Shown: positions 43,476 to 51,700 of the stretch, piece after piece
Layout of the letters: every line of letters begins with the position of its first letter
How positions within the stretch are numbered: the stretch's first letter is position 1
Assembly: GCF_900107125.1 (NCBI RefSeq)
Contig: NZ_FNOU01000020.1
Coordinates: 1 to 54,587 of the forward strand
From: Eubacterium barkeri
Lineage (GTDB): Bacteria; Bacillota; Clostridia; Eubacteriales; Eubacteriaceae
Reading direction: 5' to 3'
Length of the DNA: 54,587 bases
Program-made: the position numbers and the translations under genes
Notes under the pieces: generated by a model
Told to the model about the DNA's origin: nothing
Seen by the model: the letters and a program-made list of their open reading frames with translations, nothing else
Database searches by the model: none

Positions 43476-46400
43476 GTCCCAGACAGACTGTTCAATGAGC
43501 CTGGCCAGGGTCTGATATAATTTTTGACGATCGATGGGCTTGGACAAATGGGCGTCCATTCCGGCATCCATGGCGGTATCGATATCCTCTTCGAAGGCAT
43601 TGGCCGTCATGGCAATAATCGGGATGGTTTTAGCATCGGGGTGATCGACGTGTCGAATTGCCCGGGTAGCCTCTAAACCATTCATCTGGGGCATTCGAAT
43701 ATCCATGAGAATGGCATCAAAGGTGTGGGGGACAGAGTGGTCAAAGTACTCCAGTGCCGCGGTACCATTGGTGGCAATGGTCACGTTCATCCCCTTTTTT
43801 GACAGCAGCCGCTGGGCAATTTCCGCATTGAGGGGATGATCCTCAGCCAATAGAATGTGTTTTCCAAAGAGAATGTCAAGGGCGATATTGGGATGTTTGG
43901 GTGGCATCTGGCTACAATCTTCGGCAGTCGCCTCGGGGAGTTGCCAATCCACGTGAAAGGCGCTGCCTTGGCCCGGGGTACTGTCCACCCAAATGCGTCC
44001 TCCCATTTGATCAATGATGCTTTTGACGATGGAAAGCCCCAGACCCGTTCCCTGGCGGGTAACATCGTCCTGGGTATTTTCCTGCTCAAAGGGGAGAAAA
44101 AGCTTGGGAAGAAACTCAGGCGCAATCCCAATCCCGGTGTCAAGGACGGTCACCTGGCTGTGAAAAAAGCCCTTGTCCCGGGAAATGCCATTGAGGATGA
44201 GTGTAACCGATCCGCCAATGGGTGTAAACTTAATGGCGTTGGAAAGCAGATTAACGATGACCTGCTGGACCGCGGTGGTATCAAGCATCAGATAATGGCA
44301 CGCCATTCCCTGGATCTGGAGCTGTAAATCGATCTGTTTTTCTAAAGCGGTGGGGCGGACGATGGCCATGGTTTCTTGAATGAAATCCGGGAGAAAAACA
44401 GCCACCGGGTGCAGTGCTATGGGATGGTTTTCGAGCTTCCGCAGGTCTAAGACATCATTAATAATGGCCAGGAGATAACGGCCAGAGGTCTCGATTTTTT
44501 CAAGATAATCTTGAATTTCAGCCAAATCCTGGCTATCTTGTCCCAGGGAGGCCAGGGTAAGAACAGCGTTCATCGGCGTCCGGATATCGTGGCTCATGCG
44601 GCTCAAAAAATCCGTTTTGGCATGGTTGGCGTGCTCTGCAAGTTCTAAAGCCTGCTTTAGTTTTGCTTTGGCCGCTTCCTGCTCTTCGTAAATATTTGTG
44701 ACATCAATGCAGGACATTAAAAAAGTCTTTCGCAAGCGATCAATGGCGGTGAATTGAAGTTGTTTATGCCGTTTGTGTCCATTGGGGAGTAAGAGTCCAA
44801 AACTGATTTTGTAGGTGTTGCCGCTTTTGATTTTAGACCAAACATCCTTTGTTTTACACAGGCGGGAGACCCGGACCTGATCTTCTGGGCACACATAGGT
44901 GTGAATAAAGTGTTGGTGCTGTTGCTCATAGGATTGCGTTGGATCATAAAGCTGCTCTTTTGATTTGACTGCATAATCCTGGGCCGAATCCACAGAACCA
45001 TCGACCACGACCAGGAAATCATAGTCCTTCTTTGCCACTGTCTCCATAACCGTTTGCATCACCTTTTTCTGGGTGATATCAATTGACGAAATTTGGGCGA
45101 CGATATGCTTGGTCCTTGGGTTTTGCATCAGATGGGCGCTGTAATGAAGCCAAAAGATCTTTGGCGTATCGAAGAGACGGGTCACTTCCATGGAAATCAG
45201 ATAATTTCCGCTGCTAAAGCTGTGGAGGAGGGCTTTTCGATTAAATAAATCCTTGAATTGTTGGTAATGGTGATGTCCGGTGATGTGCTTGGCGGTTTCT
45301 TCAAAATAGTGCGATGCCGTATTGCCCTTTAAATCTCGAACACATTGGAAAATACTGCTGATTTCCAGGACGCGGTTATCGGTTAAATCAAGAATGATCG
45401 TCACGAGGTTATCGCTTTGGGCGGCCTTGCGGTAGGATAATTCTTCCTGGAATTTTTTTTCAGCTTCTTTTTCCCGGGTCACATCCCGGCCGGCACCAAA
45501 GGCTTTAATGGGGTTTCCGTTGGCATCAAAGGTGCTGGTATAGGTGACCCGCTCACACCAAAAACCGGCTTTGTCGGTGGTTTTGTACCAAATATCCGCT
45601 GTGATTTCCGGCACGCCTTGGCGCAGGCGGTCAAAGAGATTTAAAAATGTCGGGATAGCGTCCTCTCGGACAAAGCCGTTTTCCAAAGTCGATTGTGTAT
45701 AGTGGGGAATCTGAAAACAATTTTGTTTAATTCGGGGGGAGTTGGAAATCACAAAAAGGGAGTCTTCCTGAATGTCGTACTCCCAAATGTTAATCCCGGA
45801 GCTTTTAACGGCAACCTCGTAACGGAGTTGGTTCTCAAGCAGGGCCTGCTCAACTTCCTTAAGTTTGTCCACATTGGTGTAGTTGGCGTAGCACAGCTTT
45901 GTTCCATCCTTTTGGGGAATAACGACGCCATTGAGGTTGACCCATAAGTAACGCCCTTCCCGATCATTGAAAATGCGATAGGTGTGATTGATTTTTCCAT
46001 TTTGGGCGATGGTATCCCCAAGACGTTCTTTGAGTTCGGGTAAATCCTCAGGGTGGACGCCAAGGAAGTTGGTTTGATTCATAACCGCAGCCTGGTGCTC
46101 TTCAGAATAACCAAAGAGTTCGAAAAAGGCCTGATTATGGACCTCGGGGTGAATACCCCTATCATCAATGCGGTAAGCGCACATTCCCCCGGGGATATTT
46201 TCCATCATCGATTCAAGCTGCTTGGATAACCTCAAGCGTTCCTGCTCTGTGCGTCTGGCTGCGGTGACATCGTCGATGTATTCAACATGGGCAGGAATGC
46301 CGTTCCACTCAATAAGCTTTCCCCGTAGGGTGAAAATTTGCCCGGTGACCGGGTATTCGTAATCCCGTTCTAAGAAACAGGTGGTCGACATTTCCCTGAT

Positions 46401-47363
46401 TTTACAAAAATCACAGGGCGCCAAGCGGCCAAAAAGAAAGGCATAGCATTTTTTCTGGGTGTAATCTTCCTGCTCTCTGCCGATGGATTTGAGTCCTGTT
46501 CGATTAATGTAAAGCAGATCATAGGTCGCGATATCGCTGACATAAATGAGGTTTTGGCTGTCATTAACAAGATTATCATACAGCTCGGTCATCCGTGTGG
46601 GCCGTTGGAAAACGGCATGAATGATGGGATAACCCTCTTCCTCCCCAATGGGCATGGCCGTCATTCGGACCCAGATAAGGCTCCCATCTTTATGATAGAA
46701 TCGGTAGATTTCATCAATGGGATGCCCCTCTTTAAGGGCCGTGGTCGCAGAGCCTAAAAGCCGGCGCTGATCCCCATCATAAAGAAGGGCGGTGGCATCA
46801 TCGGCAATGATTTGAGCGTATTCTCCCCGGCTATGACCTGTCAGTTGGGCAACGCCGTCTGAGAAATATTGGGCTTTTAGGCAGTTGTCAACGAATCGGT
46901 AGATGGCAATCCCCCCGGGGATACTATTGATGAGATGATCGGCTTCGCGTTTCCCTTGCAGGAGTTGGGCGTTACGTTGTTGTGCATTCTCCAGGGCATA
47001 ACGTCCGAGGATATTATGCACGCGAGCCTGGATTATCCGGCGGTCTAAAGGTTTACCAATAAAGTCCCAGGCACCGTTTTCCAAGGCTTCCAATTGGTAG
47101 CCCGACTCTGCCGTAATGGCGATAATGGGGATGGATCTGTAGGGCGAGGCCTGTATCCATTTTAAAACGGCAATCCCATCCATTTTGGGCATGATGATAT
47201 CCAGTAGAATGATGGTGATCCGATGGGCGTACTGCTCAATTTTTTGGATGGCGTCCTCTCCATCGAGGGCAGCGATGATGAGGAAGTCTTTCGAAAAATA
47301 TTCGGAAAGAATTTCTCGGTTGACATCCATATCGTCCACGATGAGCATCATTTTTGTGTCCAT
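43455..47363 (-). CDS. Multi-PAS hybrid histidine kinase with N- and C-terminal receivers
   Basis: 1302 residues; ATG at 47363 after AAGGGAGTGTAGGAC on the minus strand. N-terminal receiver (1-125: D9-D10, D54 in LLDIIMPKMDG). A series of at least four PAS-type sensor blocks spans about 140-885, several with PAC-like KDGSLIWVRM, EGRYLWVNL and AFGAGRDVTREKEA segments, and one with CDFCKIRE. HisKA H-box RMSHDIRTPMNA (His near 923), HATPase NLLSNAIKFTP, DTGIGIAP and GTGLGLSIVKS. C-terminal receiver with D in ILMDIRMPQMNG (near 1219). No membrane helices, no DNA-binding domain. No adjacent response regulator, so the outlet is unknown. Confidence 0.9.
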   Translation of the reverse strand: MDTKMMLIVDDMDVNREILSEYFSKDFLIIAALDGEDAIQKIEQYAHRITIILLDIIMPKMDGIAVLKWIQASPYRSIPIIAITAESGYQLEALENGAWDFIGKPLDRRIIQARVHNILGRYALENAQQRNAQLLQGKREADHLINSIPGGIAIYRFVDNCLKAQYFSDGVAQLTGHSRGEYAQIIADDATALLYDGDQRRLLGSATTALKEGHPIDEIYRFYHKDGSLIWVRMTAMPIGEEEGYPIIHAVFQRPTRMTELYDNLVNDSQNLIYVSDIATYDLLYINRTGLKSIGREQEDYTQKKCYAFLFGRLAPCDFCKIREMSTTCFLERDYEYPVTGQIFTLRGKLIEWNGIPAHVEYIDDVTAARRTEQERLRLSKQLESMMENIPGGMCAYRIDDRGIHPEVHNQAFFELFGYSEEHQAAVMNQTNFLGVHPEDLPELKERLGDTIAQNGKINHTYRIFNDREGRYLWVNLNGVVIPQKDGTKLCYANYTNVDKLKEVEQALLENQLRYEVAVKSSGINIWEYDIQEDSLFVISNSPRIKQNCFQIPHYTQSTLENGFVREDAIPTFLNLFDRLRQGVPEITADIWYKTTDKAGFWCERVTYTSTFDANGNPIKAFGAGRDVTREKEAEKKFQEELSYRKAAQSDNLVTIILDLTDNRVLEISSIFQCVRDLKGNTASHYFEETAKHITGHHHYQQFKDLFNRKALLHSFSSGNYLISMEVTRLFDTPKIFWLHYSAHLMQNPRTKHIVAQISSIDITQKKVMQTVMETVAKKDYDFLVVVDGSVDSAQDYAVKSKEQLYDPTQSYEQQHQHFIHTYVCPEDQVRVSRLCKTKDVWSKIKSGNTYKISFGLLLPNGHKRHKQLQFTAIDRLRKTFLMSCIDVTNIYEEQEAAKAKLKQALELAEHANHAKTDFLSRMSHDIRTPMNAVLTLASLGQDSQDLAEIQDYLEKIETSGRYLLAIINDVLDLRKLENHPIALHPVAVFLPDFIQETMAIVRPTALEKQIDLQLQIQGMACHYLMLDTTAVQQVIVNLLSNAIKFTPIGGSVTLILNGISRDKGFFHSQVTVLDTGIGIAPEFLPKLFLPFEQENTQDDVTRQGTGLGLSIVKSIIDQMGGRIWVDSTPGQGSAFHVDWQLPEATAEDCSQMPPKHPNIALDILFGKHILLAEDHPLNAEIAQRLLSKKGMNVTIATNGTAALEYFDHSVPHTFDAILMDIRMPQMNGLEATRAIRHVDHPDAKTIPIIAMTANAFEEDIDTAMDAGMDAHLSKPIDRQKLYQTLARLIEQSVWDKQKPLP

Positions 47364-47547
47364 GTCCTACACTCCCTTTATCAATTCCAAAATTGCCGTA
47401 TAAACGGTCTACTTTAACTCTTTAGAATTATATCAAGAAATATGGGGGAATGGAAGCGGTGTCCGCTATAAAATTTAACAAAACCTTAAGAAAAATCGAA
47501 TAGAATCAAAGGATCATTAAAAAAAGAACGGGTTTGGGGAGGATTAC

Positions 47548-48300
47548 ATGAATGGTGAGGCCTTAGCACAGATTTTAAGGGAAAGTCATTATATTGTATT
47601 TTTTGGTGGCGCGGGTGTATCGACGGCTTCTGGGATTCCTGATTTCAGGAGTTCAGACGGTCTCTTTAATGCGCGACTGAATCGGCATTTTACACCGGAG
47701 CAGTTGGTATCCCATACGTATTTTGAGGGATACCCTGAAGATTTTTATACCTTTTATAAGGATAAGCTGGTGTATCCTGAAGCCGTGCCCAATGGCTGTC
47801 ACCTGGCCCTGGCCAAGTTAGAGGCCATGGGGAAATTAAAGGCCGTCATTACCCAGAATATCGACGGCCTTCATCAAAAGGCGGGAAGCCAGGTGGTTTA
47901 CGAGCTTCACGGATCGGTGCTGCGCAACTACTGCACCCAGTGCCATGCCTTTTACGATGAGACCTTCATTTTATCGGCCAAGGGCATTCCCAGATGTGTG
48001 CATTGTGGCGGTGTGGTGAAGCCGGATGTCGTTCTTTATGAAGAGGGTCTGGATAACCAGGTGATTGATGGGGCAATTCGGGCGATTTCCAAGGCGGATA
48101 CGCTGATTATTGGGGGGACCTCTTTGGTGGTGTATCCCGCTGCGGGACTCATTGATTATTTTAGAGGGAAGCATCTCGTTTTGATTAATAAAAGTACGAC
48201 CTCTGCGGATAATCGGGCGGATTTGGTGATCCACGAGGATATCGCTGGGGTGATGACCGCAGCCGTTGCCGCCCTGGAATCCGAAGTCATCGTAAAATGA
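47548..48300 (+). CDS. cobB: Sir2-family NAD-dependent protein deacylase
   Basis: 250 residues; ATG after TTTGGGGAGGATTAC. Sirtuin motifs: FFGGAGVSTASGIPDFRS (NAD site), TQNIDGLHQKAGS, ELHGS with the catalytic His, zinc cysteines CTQCHAFY and RCVHCGG, VVKPDVVLYEE, GGTSLVVYPAA and INKSTT. It removes acetyl or acyl groups from lysines; in many bacteria it reactivates acetyl-CoA synthetase. The gene is monocistronic and is followed by the riboswitch unit. Confidence 0.94.
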   Translation: MNGEALAQILRESHYIVFFGGAGVSTASGIPDFRSSDGLFNARLNRHFTPEQLVSHTYFEGYPEDFYTFYKDKLVYPEAVPNGCHLALAKLEAMGKLKAVITQNIDGLHQKAGSQVVYELHGSVLRNYCTQCHAFYDETFILSAKGIPRCVHCGGVVKPDVVLYEEGLDNQVIDGAIRAISKADTLIIGGTSLVVYPAAGLIDYFRGKHLVLINKSTTSADNRADLVIHEDIAGVMTAAVAALESEVIVK

Positions 48301-48312
48301 TCCCAAGGTCCC

Positions 48313-48341
48313 TTGACTTTTAGGACCCAATACAGTATACT
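48313..48341 (+). promoter_or_regulatory. Promoter of the cobalamin-riboswitch RNA
   Basis: TTGACT, 17-base spacer, TATACT, starting 13 bases after the sirtuin stop. Transcription would begin near 48348. Confidence 0.7.
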
Positions 48342-48361
48342 GAAATCAGTTAAATACGAAT

Positions 48362-48500
48362 GATCCTGTGTTTTGGAAGTGAGGTGAGATGCCTCCGCTG
48401 TAATCGCAGCTGTAATGCAAAATGCCTGATTCAATACCACTGTCGTATGATGGGAAGGGAATCCGGATGATATTGCTAAGCCAGAAGACCGGCACAGTGA
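48362..48500 (+). promoter_or_regulatory. Cobalamin riboswitch aptamer
   Basis: Conserved elements in the order of the cobalamin riboswitch class: closing stem CTGTG (48366) with CACAG (48493); GGAAGTGAGGTGAGATGCC; the TCGCAGCTGTAATG block corresponding to CCCGCNACTGTNA; CCACTG (48437); GGGAAGG (48452); and AGCCAGAAGACC (48479-48490), close to the consensus AGCCAGGAGACC. The order and spacing are diagnostic; one base differs in the last box. Ligand presumably adenosyl- or another cobalamin. Confidence 0.88.
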
Positions 48501-48560
48501 TTGGTTCTTACAATGCTCCGATTTAGAGCGTTTAAGAAAGCACAAGCGTGTCGCCTTAAA

Positions 48561-48588
48561 CCCTCTCCAATCCGGAGGGGGATTTTTT
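48561..48588 (+). terminator. Riboswitch expression-platform terminator
   Basis: CCCTCTCC pairs fully with GGAGGGGG around AATCC, then ATTTTTTG. An adjacent GTTTAAG/CTTAAAC stem (48530-48560) may be the alternative structure. Confidence 0.85.
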
Positions 48589-48763
48589 GTGAATTCAAAG
48601 AACTGGTCATTCCTATTTAATTAAATCTTTTTGCATCTGCTGCTTTTTAGCAGGTGTCATTAAATCCTCTTTCTTTACCGAAGGGTAAAGACCATCTCTT
48701 TGATTCGGCCGGGGGGCCGCACCCCCGGCCCCCTCTGCTGATTCAAACCAAAGCAATCCGAGT

Positions 48764-48806
48764 GAAGCGAAACGCGTGACAACTTCCTGTTTCGGTTCTT
48801 TTTTTA
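48764..48806 (+). terminator. Distal terminator of the riboswitch RNA unit
   Basis: GAAGCGAAAC pairs with GTTTCGGTTC with one mismatch, then a seven-T run and, after one A, six more Ts. It isolates the riboswitch unit from the AbrB/ABC operon. Confidence 0.75.
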
Positions 48807-48823
48807 TTTTTTGACGGGGCGGC

Positions 48824-48852
48824 TTGACAAATAGAAACTGTAGGATTATCAT
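48824..48852 (+). promoter_or_regulatory. Promoter of the AbrB/ABC-transporter operon
   Basis: TTGACA, 17-base spacer, TATCAT; ATG at 48897 after AAAAAGGAGTGCGCC. Confidence 0.75.
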
Positions 48853-48896
48853 AATAATCATATAAATCATACTTTTCACATAAAAAGGAGTGCGCC

Positions 48897-49139
48897 ATGA
48901 CAAAGAAAACACCAAAGGGCAAGTATGCCTGGACGGTTAAAATTGGAGAACGGGGACAATTCGTCATCCCTAAAGAGGCCCGGGAGATTTTTGATATCCA
49001 TCCCGGAGACAGTATCCTTGTCCTGGGGGATGAAAAACGGGGGATCGCTATCCCACCGAAGACCATGCTGACAAAAATCACCCAGGCGATTTTTGAAGGG
49101 GAAGCTGCAAAAGAAAGGGAAGAAGGGGAAGAAGAATGA
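48897..49139 (+). CDS. AbrB/SpoVT-domain transcriptional regulator
   Basis: 80 residues. An AbrB-type swapped-hairpin DNA-binding domain: TVKIGERGQFVIPKEAREIFDIHPGDSILVLGDE, followed by a short acidic tail (EREEGEEE). It overlaps the ABC ATPase gene by four bases (ATGA). The usual regulator beside this class of ABC exporter is GntR-type, so AbrB control is less common. It probably autoregulates the operon through sequences near the TTGACA-17-TATCAT promoter. Confidence 0.9.
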   Translation: MTKKTPKGKYAWTVKIGERGQFVIPKEAREIFDIHPGDSILVLGDEKRGIAIPPKTMLTKITQAIFEGEAAKEREEGEEE

Positions 49140-49978
49140 GCGTACTCACCGTAGAGGGGCTATGCAAGACCTATCCAGCCTTTACGCTAAAGGATGTCAG
49201 CTTTCATCTGACCGCAGGGAAAATCACCGGATTCATCGGACGCAATGGTGCGGGGAAATCCACCACCCTGAATGCGCTCCTGCACTATGTCCATCCGGAT
49301 GCTGGCCAGATTCGGTTTTTCGATATGGACCTGACCCAGCAGGAGCTGGCCATCAAAGAACGCATTGGTTTCGTGGGCAGCGGGGTGAGCTATTACCCCC
49401 GGAAAAAGCTCGACCGGATCACGGCCATCACCCGGGCCTTCTACAGGAAATGGGACGATGGGGCCTACGCCCATTACATGGAGCTTTTCGAATTGGATGG
49501 GAGCAAGACCCCCAGCCAGCTCTCCGCGGGGATGAAGGTGAAATACGCCCTGGCCCTGGCCCTCTCCCACAATGCGGAGCTGCTCCTTCTGGATGAGCCC
49601 ACCAGTGGCCTGGACCCTGTATCCCGGGATGAGCTGCTGGATGTCTTCCTGGAGCTGTGCGACCGGGGAAAATCCATTCTCTTCTCCACCCACATCATCT
49701 CGGACCTGGACAAATGCGCCGACGATATCATCTACATTAAAAAGGGGCGCATCATCGCTGAGCAGCCCATGAAAGACTTCCTCACCAGCTATCAGGTGGC
49801 CACCCTGCCCGAAGGCGGGGTACCCGAGACCCTCCAAAAGAAGCTGGTGGGCTATAAGCGCAGCAAGCAGGGGGACACTGCCCTCATTCCGGCGGCGGAA
49901 GCCCCGGGCTCCGGCCTGCCCTGCCGGGCGGCGGATCTGGAGGATATTATGATTCATATCGAAAGGGTGGCGGAATAA
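49136..49978 (+). CDS. ABC transporter ATP-binding protein
   Basis: 280 residues, ATG overlapping the abrB stop. Walker A GRNGAGKST (about 36-44), signature LSAGMKVKYALALALS with SAG in place of SGG, Walker B LLLLDEPTSGLDP, H-switch STHI. Similar to YtrB/BcrA-type exporters. An extended C-terminal part of about 60 residues follows. It energises the permease encoded by the overlapping next gene. Substrate unknown; antibiotic or cell-envelope stress export is typical. Confidence 0.92.
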   Translation: MSVLTVEGLCKTYPAFTLKDVSFHLTAGKITGFIGRNGAGKSTTLNALLHYVHPDAGQIRFFDMDLTQQELAIKERIGFVGSGVSYYPRKKLDRITAITRAFYRKWDDGAYAHYMELFELDGSKTPSQLSAGMKVKYALALALSHNAELLLLDEPTSGLDPVSRDELLDVFLELCDRGKSILFSTHIISDLDKCADDIIYIKKGRIIAEQPMKDFLTSYQVATLPEGGVPETLQKKLVGYKRSKQGDTALIPAAEAPGSGLPCRAADLEDIMIHIERVAE

Positions 49979-50634
49979 TGCTCGCACAATTATTAAAGAA
50001 AGAATTCGTCCTGTCCATGCACCCGGTGGTCCCCCTCTTCATGCTGCTCTCCGCCATGGTGCTGATTCCCAATTACCCCTACACGGTCATCTTCTTCTAT
50101 ACCACCCTGGGGGTCTTTTTCACCTGCATGATCGGCCGGGAGAATGGGGATATCTCCTACTCCGTGGGCTTACCCATCACCAAAAAAGACGTGGTCCGGG
50201 GGCGGATGGCCTTCGTCATAATCATCGAGCTTATCCAGGTGCTGCTGGTGGCGGGGTTCTCCATCCTCCGCAATGCCATCGAAAGCGCCCCCAATCAGGC
50301 GGGACTGGAAGCCAACCTCACCCTCCTGGGGGCAGGGCTGGTGCTCTTCGGCATCTTCAACCTGGTTTTCTTCACCCAGTATTATAAGGCCATCAACAAG
50401 GTGGGCCGCAGCTTCGTCATCGCGACCACCGTCTACTGGCTGGTGGCCCTGGTCTTCGAGGGCAGCACCTTCGCCATCCCCTATGTGCGGGATGTGCTGG
50501 ACACGCCGGATCCCCAGCATCTCCTGCCGAAATGCGTGGTCCTCGCCCTTGGGGCCGTGGTGTTTCTCCTGTGCAATAGCCTGGCATATAAAAAAGGATG
50601 CCGTTCTTTCGAAGAACAGGATTTGTCCATTTAG
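49978..50634 (+). CDS. ABC-2 type permease subunit
   Basis: 218 residues; ATG in TAATG shared with the stop of the ATPase gene. About six membrane helices (for example PVVPLFMLLSAMVLIP and FFYTTLGVFFTCMIG), with YSVGLPITKKDVVRGRM, a motif of ABC-2 permeases of the ABC2_membrane_2 type. It forms the membrane channel of the exporter. Co-translated with the ATPase; gene order AbrB-ATPase-permease. Confidence 0.88.
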   Translation: MLAQLLKKEFVLSMHPVVPLFMLLSAMVLIPNYPYTVIFFYTTLGVFFTCMIGRENGDISYSVGLPITKKDVVRGRMAFVIIIELIQVLLVAGFSILRNAIESAPNQAGLEANLTLLGAGLVLFGIFNLVFFTQYYKAINKVGRSFVIATTVYWLVALVFEGSTFAIPYVRDVLDTPDPQHLLPKCVVLALGAVVFLLCNSLAYKKGCRSFEEQDLSI

Positions 50635-50679
50635 GCGAGGTGAAATGAAAATATCGAATATTCAGGAGCAAATGAAAAC

Positions 50680-51503
50680 ATGAAAGAAATCGTCTTTTTT
50701 GAGGATCAGGATATCCAATTAGCCGTTCCATTTTCCCCAGAAGCGGAAACCGTCTGGCTATCTGCCAATCAAATGGCGCAGCTCTTTGACCGGGATGAAA
50801 AAACCATCCGGAAGCACATCAACAAGGTTTTTGCCGATGGTGAAATTGACCGTGGGAACAACACGCAAAAAATGCGTGTTGATGGCGTTAAGCAGACCGT
50901 GGCTTTTTACAATCTGGATATTATTCTCTCCGTTGGCTATCGTGTCAACTCCAAACGTGGCATCGCATTCCGCCGCTGGGCCAACACGGTGTTGAAGGAC
51001 TACATCCTCAAAGGCTACGCCGTCAACGACAATCGTCTGAAGCAATTGGGGAAGGTAGTGCGGCTAATGCAGCGTGCCGAAAACGCCCTGGAAGCCAGGC
51101 AAGTACTGTCTGTCATTGAAAAATATAACCTTGCCCTTGATTTGCTGGATGATTATGATCATCAAAGAATGGAGAAGCCAAGTGGGAAGGACGCCACCTA
51201 CATCTTAGGTTATGGAGAGTGTAAAAGTGTCATTGATGCCATGCGCTTCGGTTCAGAATCCGAGCTGTTTGGAAGAGAAAAGGATGATTCCTTCAAAGGT
51301 AGCATTGGCAATATCTACCAGAGCTTTGCCGGAGAGGATATTTACCCGTCCCTAGAAGAAAAAGCAGCCAACCTTCTGTATCTGGTGACTAAAAACCACA
51401 GCTTGCAGATTATACATTAGTTGCACTAACCATCATGATCGCTGAATCACGGCCGGAAGAGAAAGAGATGATGATTAATATCATTATGAACTGTATCGGG
51501 TAA
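50680..51503 (+). pseudogene. RhuM-Fic fusion gene with the Fic catalytic core deleted
   Basis: An ATG at 50680 opens a 246-codon frame ending at 51420. The first 150 residues are the RhuM-like domain (VWLSANQMAQLFDRDEKTIRKHI, FYNLDIILSVGYRVNSKRGIAFRRWA). After this comes a Fic/DOC N-terminal region ending NLLYLVTKNHS. At that point the expected HxFxDGNKR catalytic motif and about 35 residues are missing. The frame changes and family-like sequence resumes at 51408 as ADYTLVALTIMIAES and PEEKEMMINIIMN, ending TAA at 51501. An internal deletion thus removed the AMP-transfer site. The remaining open frame may still make a truncated RhuM protein. Confidence 0.75.
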
Positions 51504-51519
51504 AGGCACTCTCCACCAT

Positions 51520-51551
51520 CAAAAAACCAGGGCCCTGGTTAAGGGCCCTGG
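51520..51551 (-). terminator. Terminator for the leftward SPFH operon
   Basis: CCAGGGCCC pairs with GGGCCCTGG across TGGTTAA; on the minus strand the stem runs into a T tract (CTGGTTTTTTG). It lies about 150 bases beyond the SPFH gene. Confidence 0.6.
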
Positions 51552-51614
51552 TCAGACTGCCGACAAACCAAGGGAAGGGAGCGGATAAAAATACGAGAAC
51601 CAAAGTTTTAGGCC

Positions 51615-51647
51615 CTGACGAATAAGAGGTCTCCCTTTGTTCGTCAG
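51615..51647. repeat. Inverted repeat between the Fic remnant and SPFH gene
   Basis: CTGACGAA and TTCGTCAG are perfectly inverted, 17 bases apart. No T tract follows on either strand, so its role is unclear. Confidence 0.5.
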
Positions 51648-51700
51648 CGCCCCCCTCTTTTAGTGATAAACCATAATAATTTTAGTAATTAACGGCGGAC

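Larger units (their letters stand above)
48348..48805 (+). ncRNA. Candidate gene-less B12-controlled regulatory RNA
   Basis: A complete transcription unit without a convincing coding sequence: promoter, cobalamin aptamer, conditional terminator (48561-48588), about 175 bases of hairpin-rich sequence, then a second terminator (48764-48806). Hairpins after the first terminator: CATCTGCT/AGCAGGTG (48634-48656), CTTTACC/GGTAAAG (48673-48690) and GGCCGGGGG/CCCCCGGCC with the six-base loop GCCGCA (48707-48730). The next operon has its own promoter after the second terminator. Enterococcus EutX and Listeria Rli55 have this plan and sequester EutV, but canonical A1/G4 loops are not seen here. A decayed riboswitch-controlled gene is the alternative. 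Confidence 0.5.

Noticed and set aside
48654..48779. 41-codon GTG frame inside the riboswitch RNA
   Set aside because: No ribosome site, the start lies in a hairpin arm, and the translation is Pro/Arg-rich because of a GC hairpin.
48613..48915. 100-codon minus-strand frame ending MTPAKKQQMQKDLIK
   Set aside because: It crosses a terminator, GC hairpin and the AbrB promoter in antisense. Only the last 15 codons, which have a weak AGAGGA site, look protein-like, too little to call a gene.
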